A stretch of 64,000 nt of DNA, taken from NCBI GenBank assembly GCA_910587815.1, contig CAJUNK010000006.1:61803-125802 (forward strand), given 5' to 3'. This DNA comes from Candidatus Gastranaerophilales bacterium (GTDB lineage: Bacteria > Cyanobacteriota > Vampirovibrionia > Gastranaerophilales > Gastranaerophilaceae). Position 1 is the stretch's first letter. Each line of letters opens with the position of its first letter. Below, one piece after another: positions 52,206 through 61,951 of this stretch. A program made the translations under genes and the position numbers. The notes below the pieces were generated by a model. That model did not search any database, had not been told where the DNA came from, and saw only the letters and a program-made list of their open reading frames with translations.

Positions 52206-52278
52206 ATGAAGAAGAAACATTTTTCAAAAGTTTTATACAAAATATATTAAGGAAAGGCGTTTTTGCCTTTCTTTTTTT
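52206..52278 (+). promoter_or_regulatory. Pyrimidine operon leader: short leader ORF abutting a terminator
   Basis: GAAAGGC (52252-52258) pairs perfectly with GCCTTTC (52265-52271) around a 6-base loop, followed by T7 (52272-52278): a strong terminator lying upstream of pyrK with no plus-strand gene before it except a 14-residue ORF (52206-52250, MKKKHFSKVLYKIY). The stop codon of that ORF is immediately next to the hairpin. TACAAT (about 52194-52199) is a possible -10 box. This is the layout of the pyrBI/pyrE type of UTP-sensitive attenuation, where a ribosome close behind polymerase blocks the hairpin. No PyrR-binding sequence is recognised, and the leader ORF lacks a clear ribosome site. 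Confidence 0.62.
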
Positions 52279-52319
52279 ATATAAGCAAAAAGCACTAATA
52301 ACAAGAATTTTAAGGAAAT

Positions 52320-53063
52320 ATGAAAAAAAATTTAGAAGGAAAGATTTTAGACATAAAAACAGTGGCGAAAGACACAGTAGAATTGCAGTTTTCAACAGTC
52401 TTAAAAGATATTTTTCCAGGTCAGTTTGTTTCAATTTTAATCCCAAATAAAACTTTGAGACGACCTTTTAGCGTCGCAAACTTTGTATACGACAAGCATT
52501 TAGAGGAAGGCATCATCACCATTCTTTTTAAATTAAAGGGAGATGGCACAAATTATTTAAAAAGCCTGAAAACAGGTGATGTTATTGATTATTTAGCCCC
52601 TTTGGGCAATAATTTTAAAATACCTGAATCAAATAAAAAAGCACTATTAATAGGTGCAGGCATTGGAATTGCACCAATGCTATATTTAAAAAAGATTTTA
52701 GATAAAAATTCTGTTGAAAATTTCTTAATTTCGGGCTTTAAGGACGAAGATGAGGTGATAGAAGGCTCTGATAGTACAGTTATTGGGGGCAGCGTTATGG
52801 ATAAGGTTCAGGCTTTAATTGATGACTTTAAGCCTGAAATCCTTTATTCATGCGGGCCAAAAATTGTTCTTGAAATGGTTTGTAATATCGCAAAAAAGAA
52901 TGGTCTTTATGCAGAAATTGCAATGGAGAAAGTAATGGCATGCGGAATTGGGGTGTGCAGAGGGTGTGTTATTAAGCTAAATAAAGGAAATGAAATACAA
53001 AATGCCTCTGTATGTGCTGATGGACCCGTATTCTCAGGTGCGGAGGTAATATGGGAAGAATAG
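52320..53063 (+). CDS. pyrK: Dihydroorotate dehydrogenase electron-transfer subunit
   Basis: 247 residues. A ferredoxin-reductase-like FAD domain (RRPFSVANFVYD, the FAD-binding R-x-(F/Y)-S-(I/V)-A motif) is followed by an NAD-binding domain (LLIGAGIGIAPMLYLKKILD) and a 2Fe-2S cluster site with cysteines in MACGIGVCRGCVIKL and ASVCADGPVF. It passes electrons from the PyrD flavin to NAD+. First gene of the operon; overlaps pyrD by 13 bases. Confidence 0.94.
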   Translation: MKKNLEGKILDIKTVAKDTVELQFSTVLKDIFPGQFVSILIPNKTLRRPFSVANFVYDKHLEEGIITILFKLKGDGTNYLKSLKTGDVIDYLAPLGNNFKIPESNKKALLIGAGIGIAPMLYLKKILDKNSVENFLISGFKDEDEVIEGSDSTVIGGSVMDKVQALIDDFKPEILYSCGPKIVLEMVCNIAKKNGLYAEIAMEKVMACGIGVCRGCVIKLNKGNEIQNASVCADGPVFSGAEVIWEE

Positions 53064-53971
53064 ATTTAAGTGTTGATTTTGGCAAATTAAAGCTAAAAAA
53101 CCCTATTATGACTGCATCAGGAACATACGGCTACTGCGATGAATTCAATGCATTTTTAGATGTTAAAAACCTGGGAGCTATTATTACAAAAGGAATTACG
53201 CCTGAAATTCGCCCTGGAAACGAAGGCAAAAGAATATTTGAAACCTATGGCGGTATGATAAACCGTATCGGGCTTGAAAATATTGGAATTGAAGCTTTTA
53301 TAAGCCGTAAATTGCCGCTATTAAAGGAAAAGGAGATAAATTTTGTCTTAAATATTGCAGGCAAAAGTGTGGAAGATTACACATATCTTGCAAAAAAAGC
53401 TGAAAACCACAATATAGCTGCTATTGAGGTAAATGTTTCCTGTCCAAATGTAAAATCAGGATGTTTAGAGTTTGGAACAGACAAAAACTGCCTCTACAAC
53501 TTAATTTCAGCAATCAGAAAAGAATATAGCGGGTTTTTAATTGTAAAATTAACACCAAATGTAACCAATATTGAAGAACTTGCGCTTGCCGTCCAAAATG
53601 CGGGTGCAGACTGCATTAGCGCAATCAATACTCTAAAAGGCCTTGGAGTAGAATTAAATTTTAACGGAACTAAAATTACTAAAAGTCTTGTCCAAGGCGG
53701 TTTAAGCGGAAAGTGCATAAAACCTGTTGCACTATCTATGGTAAAAAGAATTAAAGAAGCCTCAAACCTACCCATAATAGGGCTTGGTGGCATTTCAAAT
53801 CTTCAGGATATGCTTGAATTCGTATCAGTGGGCGCAGATGCCGTACAGATAGGCACAGAAAACTTCACAAACCCAGATATAGCCGAAAAAATGGTAGATG
53901 ATTTGACCGAATTTATTGAAAAACAAGGGTTTAGAGATTTTAATCATCTAAAGGAGGAACTTAGAAAATGA
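53051..53971 (+). CDS. pyrD: Dihydroorotate dehydrogenase, class 1B catalytic subunit
   Basis: 306 residues, a TIM barrel. LKNPIMTASGTYGYCDEF, the catalytic-cysteine loop IEVNVSCPNVKSGCLEFG and the FMN-phosphate loop IIGLGGISNLQDMLEF are typical of the NAD-linked PyrDB form, as expected with PyrK. It oxidises dihydroorotate to orotate. Overlaps pyrK by 13 bases and pyrE by 4. Confidence 0.96.
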   Translation: MGRIDLSVDFGKLKLKNPIMTASGTYGYCDEFNAFLDVKNLGAIITKGITPEIRPGNEGKRIFETYGGMINRIGLENIGIEAFISRKLPLLKEKEINFVLNIAGKSVEDYTYLAKKAENHNIAAIEVNVSCPNVKSGCLEFGTDKNCLYNLISAIRKEYSGFLIVKLTPNVTNIEELALAVQNAGADCISAINTLKGLGVELNFNGTKITKSLVQGGLSGKCIKPVALSMVKRIKEASNLPIIGLGGISNLQDMLEFVSVGADAVQIGTENFTNPDIAEKMVDDLTEFIEKQGFRDFNHLKEELRK

Positions 53972-54546
53972 CAGAATATATAGATGTAAAAGAACTTTTA
54001 ATGGAGGCAGATGGCTTACTCCACGGGCATTTTTGCCTAACCTCCGGTTTGCATTCTGATACATATTTTCAATGTGCAAAATTGTACCAATACCCTAAAT
54101 TAGTAGAAAAAATAGGCAAAGCACTGGCACAAAAACTTGAAAATCTTGAATTTGACACGATTATAGCCCCTGCAATAGGTGCAATCATTTTTGGCTACGA
54201 AGTTGCAAAACAAGCAAATAAAAGAAACCTTTTTGTAGAAAGAAAAGACGGTGAAATGCAGCTAAGACGCGGATATAAACTGAAAAAAGGTGAAAAAGTT
54301 GTAATTATAGAAGATGTAATTACTACTGCCAGAACGATTTTCGAAACAATTGATGCCATTAAAGAATTTGAAGCAGAAATTGTTGCTGTGGGCTGCATTG
54401 TAGATAGGACACAGGGAAAGCTGGATGATAAACTGAAAATAAATTCACTTCTAAAAATTGACCCTGTAGTTTACGAGCCCGCAAATTGCCCTCTATGCAA
54501 GGAAAATTTGCCACTAGTAAAGCCAGGAAGCAGAGTTGGAGCCTAA
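53968..54546 (+). CDS. pyrE: Orotate phosphoribosyltransferase
   Basis: 192 residues. The PRPP-binding loop is VVIIEDVITTARTIFETI (the usual V-x-DD-x-x-T-x-G is changed to EDVITTAR), with FVERKDGEMQLRRGY for the catalytic lysine loop and a Cys-rich C-terminus (NCPLCKEN) seen in the longer thermophile-type PyrE. It converts orotate and PRPP to OMP. The Gly of the PRPP loop is replaced by Ala. Overlaps pyrD by 4 bases; pyrB starts 2 bases after. Confidence 0.93.
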   Translation: MTEYIDVKELLMEADGLLHGHFCLTSGLHSDTYFQCAKLYQYPKLVEKIGKALAQKLENLEFDTIIAPAIGAIIFGYEVAKQANKRNLFVERKDGEMQLRRGYKLKKGEKVVIIEDVITTARTIFETIDAIKEFEAEIVAVGCIVDRTQGKLDDKLKINSLLKIDPVVYEPANCPLCKENLPLVKPGSRVGA

Positions 54547-54547
54547 A

Positions 54548-55483
54548 ATGCACGTTTTAGATAATTTAAAACACTTGATTGATATCAAAAGCCTGACTAC
54601 AGACGAGATTGAAGCCATTGCACAAAAAGCTTTGGAATTCAAAAATTCAACGTGCACGTTAAAAAACACTCTTGAAGGTAAAAATGTGGCGATGATTTTT
54701 TTTGAAAATTCCACCCGCACATATTTTTCTTTTGAAATGGCCCTAAATAGGCTTGGAGCAAGTGTTTACAGGTTTGATACATTTAAATCATCCATTTCAA
54801 AAGGGGAAGACTTCTTTGACACAGTTAATAATCTTGCAGCTATTGGGTTTGACGCATGCATCATCCGTACAAGCACAGATGGACTTATCAGAAAGACCAT
54901 TGATGAACAATTAAAGGAAAGAAAATTTTTTAAAAAAATCGCCCTAATCAATGCAGGAGAAGGGGTTTCATCCCACCCAACGCAGGCACTTCTTGATTTT
55001 GTAACAATAAAGGAGTATTTTAAAAATTTAGATGGCCTAAATCTAACAATAGTAGGGGATATTCGCCATTCAAGAGTTGCAAAATCAAATATAGAGCTTT
55101 TAAACAGGTTTGGTGTACACATAAAATGCCTTGCACCAAGCTATTTCCGGGATGATACTATCCAAAATGTAGAGTGGCACAGCGTTTTAGAAGATGCAGT
55201 TGAAAACGCAGATATAGTAATGGCTTTACGTATACAAAAAGAAAGAATTCAAGATATAATTGAATTTGAGGACTACATCAAAAATTATCAGCTAACAGAG
55301 CAAAACCTGCCCAATGACTGCATTTTAATGCATCCGGGACCTGTAAATCGTGATGTAGAGGTTACATCCGGACTTTTGAATTCAAAAAAAGGTGAGACAA
55401 TCCTAAAACAAGCTCATAATGGGGTTTTCACTAGAATGGCAATTTTAGACAGCACTCTAGGAGGCACAAAAAACAATGATTAA
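54548..55483 (+). CDS. pyrB: Aspartate carbamoyltransferase catalytic subunit
   Basis: 311 residues from the ATG at 54548 (MHVLDNLKHLIDIKSLTTDE); an in-frame TTG 12 bases upstream is unlikely. The carbamoyl-phosphate motif FENSTRTYFSFEMALNRLGA, the loop GEGVSSHPTQALLDFVTI and the C-terminal MHPGPVNRDVEV are present. It makes N-carbamoyl aspartate. No pyrI regulatory subunit is present in the operon. Overlaps pyrC by 8 bases. Confidence 0.96.
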   Translation: MHVLDNLKHLIDIKSLTTDEIEAIAQKALEFKNSTCTLKNTLEGKNVAMIFFENSTRTYFSFEMALNRLGASVYRFDTFKSSISKGEDFFDTVNNLAAIGFDACIIRTSTDGLIRKTIDEQLKERKFFKKIALINAGEGVSSHPTQALLDFVTIKEYFKNLDGLNLTIVGDIRHSRVAKSNIELLNRFGVHIKCLAPSYFRDDTIQNVEWHSVLEDAVENADIVMALRIQKERIQDIIEFEDYIKNYQLTEQNLPNDCILMHPGPVNRDVEVTSGLLNSKKGETILKQAHNGVFTRMAILDSTLGGTKNND

Positions 55484-56468
55484 GCACATTCCAGCCTTCA
55501 TAGATATGCATGTTCACCTAAGAGAACCTGGTTTTGAACACAAAGAAACACTGGAAAGCGGCATGAAAGCTGGAATTGCTGGGGGGTTTGGCACATTATG
55601 TATTATGCCAAATACACAGCCTGTGGCCGATAGTCCTAATGTAATAAAGTTTTTAGTAGAAAAAACATCTAAAAACAAGGATATAGACGTATATCCAGTA
55701 GCCGCAGTGACTAAAAACCTTAATTCTACTGAGCTTGTGCACTTTCAAGAGCTTGAAAATGCAGGTGCCATCGCATTTTCAAACGATGGACTTCCTATTT
55801 TAGATAAGGATGTTTTTAAAAACGCCTTAATGTCAGGAAAATTAATCCTTTCACACTGTGAAGATGAGGCAAATGAAGTTAAATGGCAGATTGAAGTATT
55901 TAAAGACGTACAAAAACTAGCAAACAAAGGGTTTTCTAAAATTCCAAAGCTGCATTTTTGCCATATATCAAGTTCAGACGCACTTTCTTATATAAGACAA
56001 GCTAAAAAGGAAGGTCTGGCGCTCACTTGCGAAACTGCGCCGCATTACTTTACATTCACTAAAAATGATGTAACATCAAACGGAGTGTATAAAATGAACC
56101 CTCCGCTTCGCGAAAAAGCAGACAGAGAAGCCATTATAGAGAGTCTAAAGGATGGAACCATAGATGCAATAGCAACAGACCACGCACCGCATACTATAGA
56201 AGAAAAACTAATGCCGTATTCTACTTCGCCAAATGGAATAGTAGGGCTTGAAACCGCCTTCCCGCTTGCATTAAACGTACTTTCTTTAGATGAAATTGTG
56301 GAAAAAATGTGCTACAATCCTGCAAAAATTTTAGGAATTAAAAATACACGTGAAATTTCTGTAGATTTAGATGAAAAATGGGTTGTAAAATCAGCCGAAT
56401 TTCAGTCTAAATGCAAGATTTCACCTTATGAAAATATGGAGTTAAAAGGAAAAGTAATATGCAAATAA
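55476..56468 (+). CDS. pyrC: Dihydroorotase
   Basis: 330 residues. It begins at the metal-binding motif: IDMHVHLREPGFEHKETLES (the two His ligands and substrate Arg), with the third-strand LILSHCEDEANE, LHFCHISSSDALSYI and the catalytic IDAIATDHAPHT. This is the class I type, but with a truncated N-terminal beta sandwich: the first 10 residues run straight into the barrel, whereas class I enzymes usually have about 50 residues first. The carbamylated lysine position around PVAAVTKN is replaced, which suggests the shorter non-carbamylated arrangement. Overlaps pyrF by 10 bases. Confidence 0.92.
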   Translation: MIKHIPAFIDMHVHLREPGFEHKETLESGMKAGIAGGFGTLCIMPNTQPVADSPNVIKFLVEKTSKNKDIDVYPVAAVTKNLNSTELVHFQELENAGAIAFSNDGLPILDKDVFKNALMSGKLILSHCEDEANEVKWQIEVFKDVQKLANKGFSKIPKLHFCHISSSDALSYIRQAKKEGLALTCETAPHYFTFTKNDVTSNGVYKMNPPLREKADREAIIESLKDGTIDAIATDHAPHTIEEKLMPYSTSPNGIVGLETAFPLALNVLSLDEIVEKMCYNPAKILGIKNTREISVDLDEKWVVKSAEFQSKCKISPYENMELKGKVICK

Positions 56469-57199
56469 ATGAAAACATAAAAGAGAAAATTGTTCTGGCA
56501 CTTGATGTTGAGGATATTGAAGACGCTAGACGCCTTGTAGACAGGCTTCACCCGTATGTTGGCACATTTAAAGTAGGGCTGCAACTATATACAAAATACG
56601 GAAATGCAATCATAGACTATATTTCAGGAAAAAATGCAAATTTCTTTTTGGATATAAAACTGCACGACATCCCAAATACCGTTGAAAAAGCCAGTGAAAA
56701 TGTGGTTTTAAGGGGTGCAAACTTCTTCAATGTTCACGCCACAGGCGGTTTAAAGATGATGGAAGCAGCAGTCCGTGGCGCCAAAAAAGCATGTGAAAAA
56801 TTACAAAAAAATCCCCCCGTAATCCTTGCTGTAACTATGCTTACAAGTATTTCGCAGGATGTTATGAATGATGAATTTGACATAAATACCGATGTTTCAC
56901 AATTTGCCATCCGTCTTGCGGTATTGGCTAAAAATGCTGGTATGACAGGAGTTGTCGCATCTTCGCTAGAGGCAAAAAAAATAAAAGAAGCCTGCGGAGA
57001 AGATTTTAAGGTATTATGCCCTGGTATAAGACCCGCCTGGAGCACAAAAGACGACCAAAAAAGAATCGCCACCCCAAAATTTGCAATTGAACAAGGAGCA
57101 GATTATTTGGTTATAGGAAGAGCTGTAACTCAGGCTGAAAGCCCAATTGAGGCTATGCAAAAAATTTATGATGAAATTGGAGAATTAGAATGCTTGTAA
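56459..57199 (+). CDS. pyrF: Orotidine 5'-phosphate decarboxylase
   Basis: 246 residues. The catalytic charge array is FLDIKLHDIPNTVEKA (Asp-Lys-x-x-Asp), with LALDVEDIEDARRL at the N-terminus and the phosphate-binding loop VLCPGIRPAWSTKDDQKRIA and DYLVIGRAVTQAESP. It is the last step to UMP. Overlaps carA by 10 bases. Confidence 0.96.
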   Translation: MQINENIKEKIVLALDVEDIEDARRLVDRLHPYVGTFKVGLQLYTKYGNAIIDYISGKNANFFLDIKLHDIPNTVEKASENVVLRGANFFNVHATGGLKMMEAAVRGAKKACEKLQKNPPVILAVTMLTSISQDVMNDEFDINTDVSQFAIRLAVLAKNAGMTGVVASSLEAKKIKEACGEDFKVLCPGIRPAWSTKDDQKRIATPKFAIEQGADYLVIGRAVTQAESPIEAMQKIYDEIGELECL

Positions 57200-58308
57200 C
57201 ATTAATATTAGAAGATGGAACAATATTAAAGGGCAAATCCTTTGGAGCACAAGGCACACAGATTGGTGAAATTGTTTTTAATACTTCAATGGCAGGCTAT
57301 CAGGAAATTTTAACCGACCCATCCTACGCAAACCAAATAATAGTGATGACTTACCCTGAAATTGGAAATTATGGCTTAAATGACGATGATTTTGAAGCCG
57401 AAAACCCACGCTGTAAAGGATTTATCGTAAAAAATTCCTGCGAAAATGAATCACATTATAAAAGCAGACAAAACATTTCAACATACCTAAAAACCCATAA
57501 TATAATTGGGATTGAAGGCCTTGATACAAGATTTTTAACAAAAAAAATCAGAGAAAAAGGGGTTATGAACTGTTTAATTACAACTGAAAACATTGATGAA
57601 CACAATGTTTCAGAAAAAATAGCAGCGCTAAATTCCTACAAAACAAACAAAGATATTGTTTTAGAAGTTTCATGCAAAAAAGCTTGTCAAATCAACCAAA
57701 ATGGTGATATAAACCTTGCATTAATAGACTATGGCTGCAAAAAGGGAATAACAGACAGCCTTATTCAAAGAGGATGCAAAATCACAGTTTTCCCGGCAGA
57801 TACTGATGCAGAGCCAATTTTAAAAGGAAACTTTGATGCCCTGTTTTTGTCAAATGGCCCTGGAGACCCGGCAGACTGCACTTTAGAGATAGCAACACTA
57901 AATAATTTGATTGGAAAAATTCCCGTTTTTGGCATCTGCCTTGGATATCAGCTGTTGTCAATTGTGCTTGGCGCAAAGACATATAAGCTAAAATACGGTC
58001 ATAGAGGAGCAAACCACCCAGTTGTAAACCTTTTAACCAAAAAGGTTATGATGACATCCCAAAACCACGGCTATGCCGTGGATACAACCACTTTAACAAA
58101 AATTATGGATGCAACATATAAAAACTTAAATGACGACACACTGGAAGGATTTAAATCTGATAGTTTAAAAATTGAAGCAGTACAGTTTCACCCAGAAGCA
58201 AACCCTGGACCTACCGACGCTGCGGTGATTTTCGATGATTGGACAGCCAAAATGCGCGAATATAAAAAGCTTCCGGTTAGAAAAGCCGAAGAAATGGCGC
58301 GCCTATAG
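57190..58308 (+). CDS. carA: Carbamoyl-phosphate synthase small (glutaminase) subunit
   Basis: 372 residues. An N-terminal CPSase small-chain domain (FNTSMAGYQEILTDPSYANQ) is followed by a class I glutamine amidotransferase with the nucleophile Cys in FGICLGYQLLSIVL and the His-Glu pair in VQFHPEANPGP. It supplies ammonia to CarB. A 78-base gap to carB contains a short repeated word (ACGCAAATA twice) and no terminator. Confidence 0.96.
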   Translation: MLVTLILEDGTILKGKSFGAQGTQIGEIVFNTSMAGYQEILTDPSYANQIIVMTYPEIGNYGLNDDDFEAENPRCKGFIVKNSCENESHYKSRQNISTYLKTHNIIGIEGLDTRFLTKKIREKGVMNCLITTENIDEHNVSEKIAALNSYKTNKDIVLEVSCKKACQINQNGDINLALIDYGCKKGITDSLIQRGCKITVFPADTDAEPILKGNFDALFLSNGPGDPADCTLEIATLNNLIGKIPVFGICLGYQLLSIVLGAKTYKLKYGHRGANHPVVNLLTKKVMMTSQNHGYAVDTTTLTKIMDATYKNLNDDTLEGFKSDSLKIEAVQFHPEANPGPTDAAVIFDDWTAKMREYKKLPVRKAEEMARL

Positions 58309-58386
58309 GAACATACATGGTTCAATACGCGCAAATAAGCTAAAATACACGCAAATAGACAAATTGAATTTTTAAAGGAATAGATA

Positions 58387-61300
58387 ATGGGAAAAGATTT
58401 AAGCATAAAAAAGGTTTTAGTAATAGGCTCTGGACCAATTGTAATAGGCCAGGCAGCAGAATTTGACTATGCAGGGGTGCAGGCCTGCCGCGCCCTGAAA
58501 GAGGAAGACATAGAAGTAGTTCTTGTAAATTCAAACCCTGCAACGATTATGACCGATGAAAACATCGCAGATAAAGTCTATATTGAGCCTTTAACCCTAG
58601 AGAGCCTAACAGCCATTATCAAAAAAGAACGTCCAAACGGTATAATAGCGTCTCTTGGCGGACAAACAGGTTTAAATTTAGCATGCGAACTTGACAAAGC
58701 TGGAGTGTTGAAAGAGTACAATGTAAGGCTTTTGGGGACAAACATTGATTCTATTAAAAAAGCAGAAGACCGTGAAATGTTTAAAAACCTAATGAATGAA
58801 ATAGATGAGCCAATCCCTGATTCTGAAATTGTTTCCACCTATGAAGATGCTAAAAAATTTGCTGAAAAAATAGGTTTTCCAATAATTATTCGCCCAGCCT
58901 TTACTTTAGGGGGCTCAGGAGGCGGCATAGCCAAAAATGAAGAAGAATACGAAGAAATTGTACATTCTGGCTTGCAGCAATCTCCGATTAATCAGGTATT
59001 AGTGGAAAAGAGTATTGCAGGCTTTAAAGAGGTGGAATATGAAGTGATGAGAGATTCAAACGACACCTGCATTATCATCTGCAATATGGAAAATATTGAC
59101 CCAATAGGCATACATACAGGGGACAGTTTTGTTGTGGCGCCGTCTCAAACCCTTACCAATAATGAATATCAAATGCTTCGAACCTCTGCAATCAAGATTA
59201 TAAGGGCCTTAAAGATAGAAGGCGGTTGTAATGTGCAGTATGCGCTTGATACAAAGACAAATCAATATTATGTAATAGAGGTAAACCCGCGCGTAAGCAG
59301 GTCTTCTGCCCTTGCATCAAAGGCCACAGGGTATCCTATTGCAAAAGTAACCACAAAAATTGCAATCGGGTATGAACTTTCTGAAATTAAAAATGCAATA
59401 ACAGGTAAAACCGTTGCAGCGTTTGAGCCTGCGCTTGATTACATTGTAGTAAAAATTCCAAAATGGCCGTTTGATAAATTTGCCACAGGGGATAGAATGC
59501 TTGGCACCAAAATGAAGGCTACGGGCGAAGTTATGGCAATAGGGCGAACATTTAAAAGCAGCTTTAAAAAGGCTGTTGCATCCTTGGAAGATAAGCACAC
59601 TGGGATTTTGCACTATAAATTTGAAAATTTATCAAATGAAGAATTATTGAATGACCTGCATATTCAGGATGACAGACGAATTTTTAGAGTATCAGAAGCT
59701 TTACGCCGAAATTTTGATGTGCAGAAAATTAGAGAAATCACAAAAATTGACCCCTGGTTTATAAATCAGATTAAAGATATTGCGCATCTTGAAATTGAAC
59801 TTGAACAAAAACCTTTAAATGAGGATTTATACAGGCAGGCAAAGGATTTTGGGTATTTGGATGAAGAAATTGCAAATATTTCAAAAACATCAATTGAGGA
59901 ACTTAAAAATTATGATTACCCTGCTGCATTTAGAATTGTAGACACTTGTGCGGGCGAATTTCACGCATCTACACCATATTTTTATTCCACATACGGCGAA
60001 GAATGCGAGCTTAGCGAATTTAAAAAAGAACACAGCGCAAACACTGATAGCACAATAAATACAGAAAATATAGTGGTCCTGGGTTCAGGCCCTATCAGAA
60101 TTGGACAGGGAATTGAATTTGATTACTGTTCTGTGCACGCATCTATGGCAATTTTAGAAAACGGGTATGAATCTGTTATGGTAAATTCAAACCCTGAAAC
60201 ACTTTCCACTGATTTTGACATTGCAAGCCGTCTTTATTTTGAGCCTATGAACGCTGAAAATGTGATGAACATTATTAAAAAGGAAAAACCGTATGGCGTT
60301 ATGGTGCAATTTGGCGGGCAAACGGCGATAAATTTGGCCCCAAAACTTGCTAAAGAAGGGGTGAAAATCCTTGGCACAAGCCTTGATAGCATTAATATGG
60401 TAGAGGATAGAAAAGTTTTTGAAAAACTTTTATCTGAATTAAATATCCCACAGCCAAAAGGCCGTGGCGTAAAAAGCGCCGCAGAGGCACTTAGCACCAC
60501 AAAAGAACTTGGATACCCTGTTCTTGTACGTCCATCTTATGTTATTGGCGGGCGCGGCATGCAGGTTGTATATAATGATGAAGAATTGTTAACTTATATT
60601 AACGAAGCTTTAAAATTTTCAGGCGAACATCCTGTTTTAATTGACCAGTATATTGAAGGTCTAGAGGTTGAACTAGACGCTATTTCAGATGGAAAAGATG
60701 TCTTAATTCCAGGCATTTGTGAACATATCGAACGCGCAGGGGTGCATTCAGGCGATTCTATGAGCATTTACCCTTCAAGAAATATTACAAAAAATCAGGA
60801 GAGAAAACTTGTAGAATATGCTAAAAAAATCGCCAAAAAGGTACAAATAATAGGGCTTATGAATATACAATTCATAATAAAGGATGATACGGTTTATGTG
60901 ATTGAAGTAAACCCAAGAGCTTCAAGAACCGTGCCTATTATGTCAAAGGTTACAGGCATCCCTATGACAAAGATTGCAATTAATGCAATTTTAGGAAAAT
61001 CCATTAAAAGCCAAGGATTTGGCACAGGGCTACACCGCACAACAGGTCTTGTTTGCGTAAAGATGCCTGTATTTAGTTTCCAAAAATTAAACAGAATTGA
61101 CCCTGCCCTTGCACCTGAAATGAAATCTACAGGAGAAGTTTTAGGAGTGGATTATTCCTATAAAAAAGCTCTTTTAAAGGCATTTATAGCAGGTGGATAT
61201 AAATTTGGACAAAGAAAACAAAGAGTTTTAGTTTCATTAAATGACCATTATAAAAAACCTGCCTTAAAAATCGTCAAAAAGCTTTATTCGTTAGGGTTTT

Positions 61301-61653
61301 TCATTATGGCTACCTGGGGCACTCATAAATTTTTAGAAAAAAATGGCATACCATCTAAGATGATAGAAAAATTTATGGTAGAAAAACTGCAAAAACGTAT
61401 GAAAGAAGGGCGTTTAAGCTTTGTTTTAAACACACCAACACTCGGCAAAAATTCACAAACATCAGGTTTTCAGATTAGAACAATTGCCGAAATGTATGGC
61501 ATACCTTGTTTTACAAGCATTGATACTGCAAGAGCATATTTATCTGCTGTAAAAACCTATGATAAAGGTGTACGTTTGAATTCTGAAACCATCACAAATT
61601 ACAGAAAAAAGAGACTGTTTAAAAGCATTTTCAGACGTTTTAAAAGGTTTTAA
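58387..61653 (+). CDS. carB: Carbamoyl-phosphate synthase large subunit
   Basis: 1088 residues, full length. Two homologous ATP-grasp halves are visible: first KVLVIGSGPIVIGQAAEFDY and second VVLGSGPIRIGQGIEFDYC, each with a pre-ATP-grasp domain; the oligomerisation domain lies between, and the C-terminal MGS-like allosteric domain is about 950-1060. ATP-binding glycines appear in FTLGGSGGGIAKNEE and SYVIGGRGMQVVYN. The C-terminus ends in a Lys/Arg-rich tail (KKRLFKSIFRRFKRF). It completes a single operon holding every enzyme from carbamoyl phosphate to UMP. Confidence 0.97.
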   Translation: MGKDLSIKKVLVIGSGPIVIGQAAEFDYAGVQACRALKEEDIEVVLVNSNPATIMTDENIADKVYIEPLTLESLTAIIKKERPNGIIASLGGQTGLNLACELDKAGVLKEYNVRLLGTNIDSIKKAEDREMFKNLMNEIDEPIPDSEIVSTYEDAKKFAEKIGFPIIIRPAFTLGGSGGGIAKNEEEYEEIVHSGLQQSPINQVLVEKSIAGFKEVEYEVMRDSNDTCIIICNMENIDPIGIHTGDSFVVAPSQTLTNNEYQMLRTSAIKIIRALKIEGGCNVQYALDTKTNQYYVIEVNPRVSRSSALASKATGYPIAKVTTKIAIGYELSEIKNAITGKTVAAFEPALDYIVVKIPKWPFDKFATGDRMLGTKMKATGEVMAIGRTFKSSFKKAVASLEDKHTGILHYKFENLSNEELLNDLHIQDDRRIFRVSEALRRNFDVQKIREITKIDPWFINQIKDIAHLEIELEQKPLNEDLYRQAKDFGYLDEEIANISKTSIEELKNYDYPAAFRIVDTCAGEFHASTPYFYSTYGEECELSEFKKEHSANTDSTINTENIVVLGSGPIRIGQGIEFDYCSVHASMAILENGYESVMVNSNPETLSTDFDIASRLYFEPMNAENVMNIIKKEKPYGVMVQFGGQTAINLAPKLAKEGVKILGTSLDSINMVEDRKVFEKLLSELNIPQPKGRGVKSAAEALSTTKELGYPVLVRPSYVIGGRGMQVVYNDEELLTYINEALKFSGEHPVLIDQYIEGLEVELDAISDGKDVLIPGICEHIERAGVHSGDSMSIYPSRNITKNQERKLVEYAKKIAKKVQIIGLMNIQFIIKDDTVYVIEVNPRASRTVPIMSKVTGIPMTKIAINAILGKSIKSQGFGTGLHRTTGLVCVKMPVFSFQKLNRIDPALAPEMKSTGEVLGVDYSYKKALLKAFIAGGYKFGQRKQRVLVSLNDHYKKPALKIVKKLYSLGFFIMATWGTHKFLEKNGIPSKMIEKFMVEKLQKRMKEGRLSFVLNTPTLGKNSQTSGFQIRTIAEMYGIPCFTSIDTARAYLSAVKTYDKGVRLNSETITNYRKKRLFKSIFRRFKRF

Positions 61654-61677
61654 GAATATTTAAAATATTTCAGAATT

Positions 61678-61917
61678 TTATTCATCTTCACTAATTTCAG
61701 GGATTTCAGTGAAGGTGGAGAAAAATTCTGCAAGAGAAATTTTCAAAGATATACATACACTAATTATTGTCTTGAGATTTGCACTTGAAAGTGCTTTTTC
61801 AGCATTTGAAATGGTGCTTTTTGAAAGACCGCCGCCCCAAGCAAGGCTTTCAACAGTAAGCTTTCTTTCTGTTCTTAATTGTTTAATTCTCTCAGCAATT
61901 TGTCGTTTATAGTTCAT
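61678..61917 (-). CDS. XRE-family transcriptional regulator
   Basis: 79 residues from the ATG at 61917 (MNYKRQIAERIKQLRTERKL); the open frame extends 14 residues further but those read into the promoter dyad. The HTH covers TVESLAWGGGLSKSTISNAE and the following helix LKTIISVCISLKISLAEFFS. It carries an acidic tail (EIPEISEDE). An 11-base dyad just upstream is a likely self-operator. It sits between carB and a terminator on the opposite strand. Confidence 0.82.
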   Translation of the reverse strand: MNYKRQIAERIKQLRTERKLTVESLAWGGGLSKSTISNAEKALSSANLKTIISVCISLKISLAEFFSTFTEIPEISEDE

Positions 61918-61951
61918 TAAAACAATACCAATATTATAATATTGACATTTT

